Shown piece after piece: positions 5,142 to 5,413 of a DNA stretch of 5,413 nucleotides; within the stretch, counting starts at the first letter, position 1, and each line of letters begins with the position of its first letter. The position numbers were made by a program, and so were the translations under genes. The stretch is from Rugosimonospora sp036494675 (lineage in GTDB: Bacteria; Actinomycetota; Actinomycetes; Mycobacteriales; Micromonosporaceae): assembly GCA_036494675.1 (NCBI GenBank), contig DASXOA010000516.1:1-5413 (forward strand), in the 5' to 3' direction. The notes below the pieces were generated by a model. It was given only the letters and a program-made list of their open reading frames with translations. It was not told the origin of the DNA and made no database searches.

Positions 5142-5413
5142 ATGCTGCCCCCCACCGCCGACGCGGACGCCCTCGGCTTCGACCCGCAACGCCTGTCCCG
5201 CATCGACACGCACTTCGCCCGCTATGTCGACGACGGCCTGCTGCCCGGCTGGCAGATCGTGGTGACCAGGCGCGGCGAGGTGGTGCACGCCTCGACCTAC
5301 GGCCAGCGCGACTGCGAGGCCGGCCTGCCGGTCGCCGACGACACGCTGTGGCGCATCTACTCGATGACGAAGCCGCTGACCAGCGTCGCCGCGATGGCGC
5401 TCTGGGAGGAGGG
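5142..5413 (+). CDS. Beta-lactamase-fold serine hydrolase, N-terminal part (cut by window end)
   Basis: Ninety complete codons are visible before the window ends. The sequence opens with FDPQRLSRIDTHFARYVDDG (13-32), the usual N-terminal helix of class C beta-lactamase/esterase-like proteins. WQIVVTRRGEVVHASTYG (37-54) gives the first beta strands, and YSMTKP (73-78) is the SxxK motif, with S74 as nucleophile and K77 as general base. No signal peptide is seen, so a cytoplasmic esterase or amidase is more likely than a secreted antibiotic-resistance enzyme. The gene is divergent from the isomerase operon and shares a 131-bp promoter region with it, which may mean joint regulation. The YxN and C-terminal motifs lie beyond the window, so catalytic integrity cannot be confirmed. 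Confidence 0.88.
   Translation, partial: MLPPTADADALGFDPQRLSRIDTHFARYVDDGLLPGWQIVVTRRGEVVHASTYGQRDCEAGLPVADDTLWRIYSMTKPLTSVAAMALWEE

Overview
The window is very GC-rich throughout, with coding-region third positions that are almost all G or C, Shine-Dalgarno sites of the GGAG type, and a secreted glycosidase carrying FN3 and CBM2 modules. Together these suggest a saprophytic actinomycete. Something near Streptomyces or the Micromonosporaceae is plausible, but the sequence alone does not fix the genus. No tRNA, rRNA, CRISPR array or insertion sequence was seen.

Layout. (1) Bases 12-2087, minus strand: a complete 691-residue secreted multidomain glycoside hydrolase (signal peptide, GH-A-type catalytic barrel, beta domain, FN3, CBM2). 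(2) Bases 2088-2635: a 548-bp divergent intergenic region. It contains a good vegetative promoter for the glycosidase, a predicted untranslated leader of about 270 nt, and two separate short-period tandem repeat arrays. One array lies in the leader (period 16-17 bp, about eight copies); the other (six copies of exactly 18 bp) directly abuts the -35 hexamer. (3) Bases 2636-3082, plus strand: a 148-residue protein of unknown function. (4) Bases 3083-3178: a convergent gap with a third tandem array (17 bp, three copies) and a GC-rich hairpin that may terminate both transcripts. (5) Bases 3179-5010, minus strand: a two-gene operon whose first gene is a sugar phosphate isomerase/epimerase-like TIM barrel and whose second is a Gfo/Idh/MocA NAD(P)-dependent oxidoreductase, joined by an ATGA overlap. 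(6) Bases 5011-5141: an unusually AT-rich divergent promoter region. (7) Bases 5142-5413, plus strand: the N-terminal 90 codons of a beta-lactamase-fold serine hydrolase, cut by the window edge.

How the genes may work together. The isomerase and dehydrogenase pair is typical of small actinobacterial cassettes that oxidise or epimerise a sugar or sugar derivative in the cytoplasm. The secreted CBM2-bearing glycosidase would release sugars from plant cell wall polysaccharide outside the cell. A shared saccharide route is reasonable but inferred, because the 148-residue gene and a convergent terminator separate the two blocks. Substrates cannot be assigned from sequence alone.

The most notable content is non-coding: the repeat arrays around the glycosidase promoter, and a near-consensus promoter (TTGACA-N17-TAGCGT) placed so close to the isomerase ATG that the operon mRNA is predicted to be leaderless. 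I did not find a clear novel multi-gene system.
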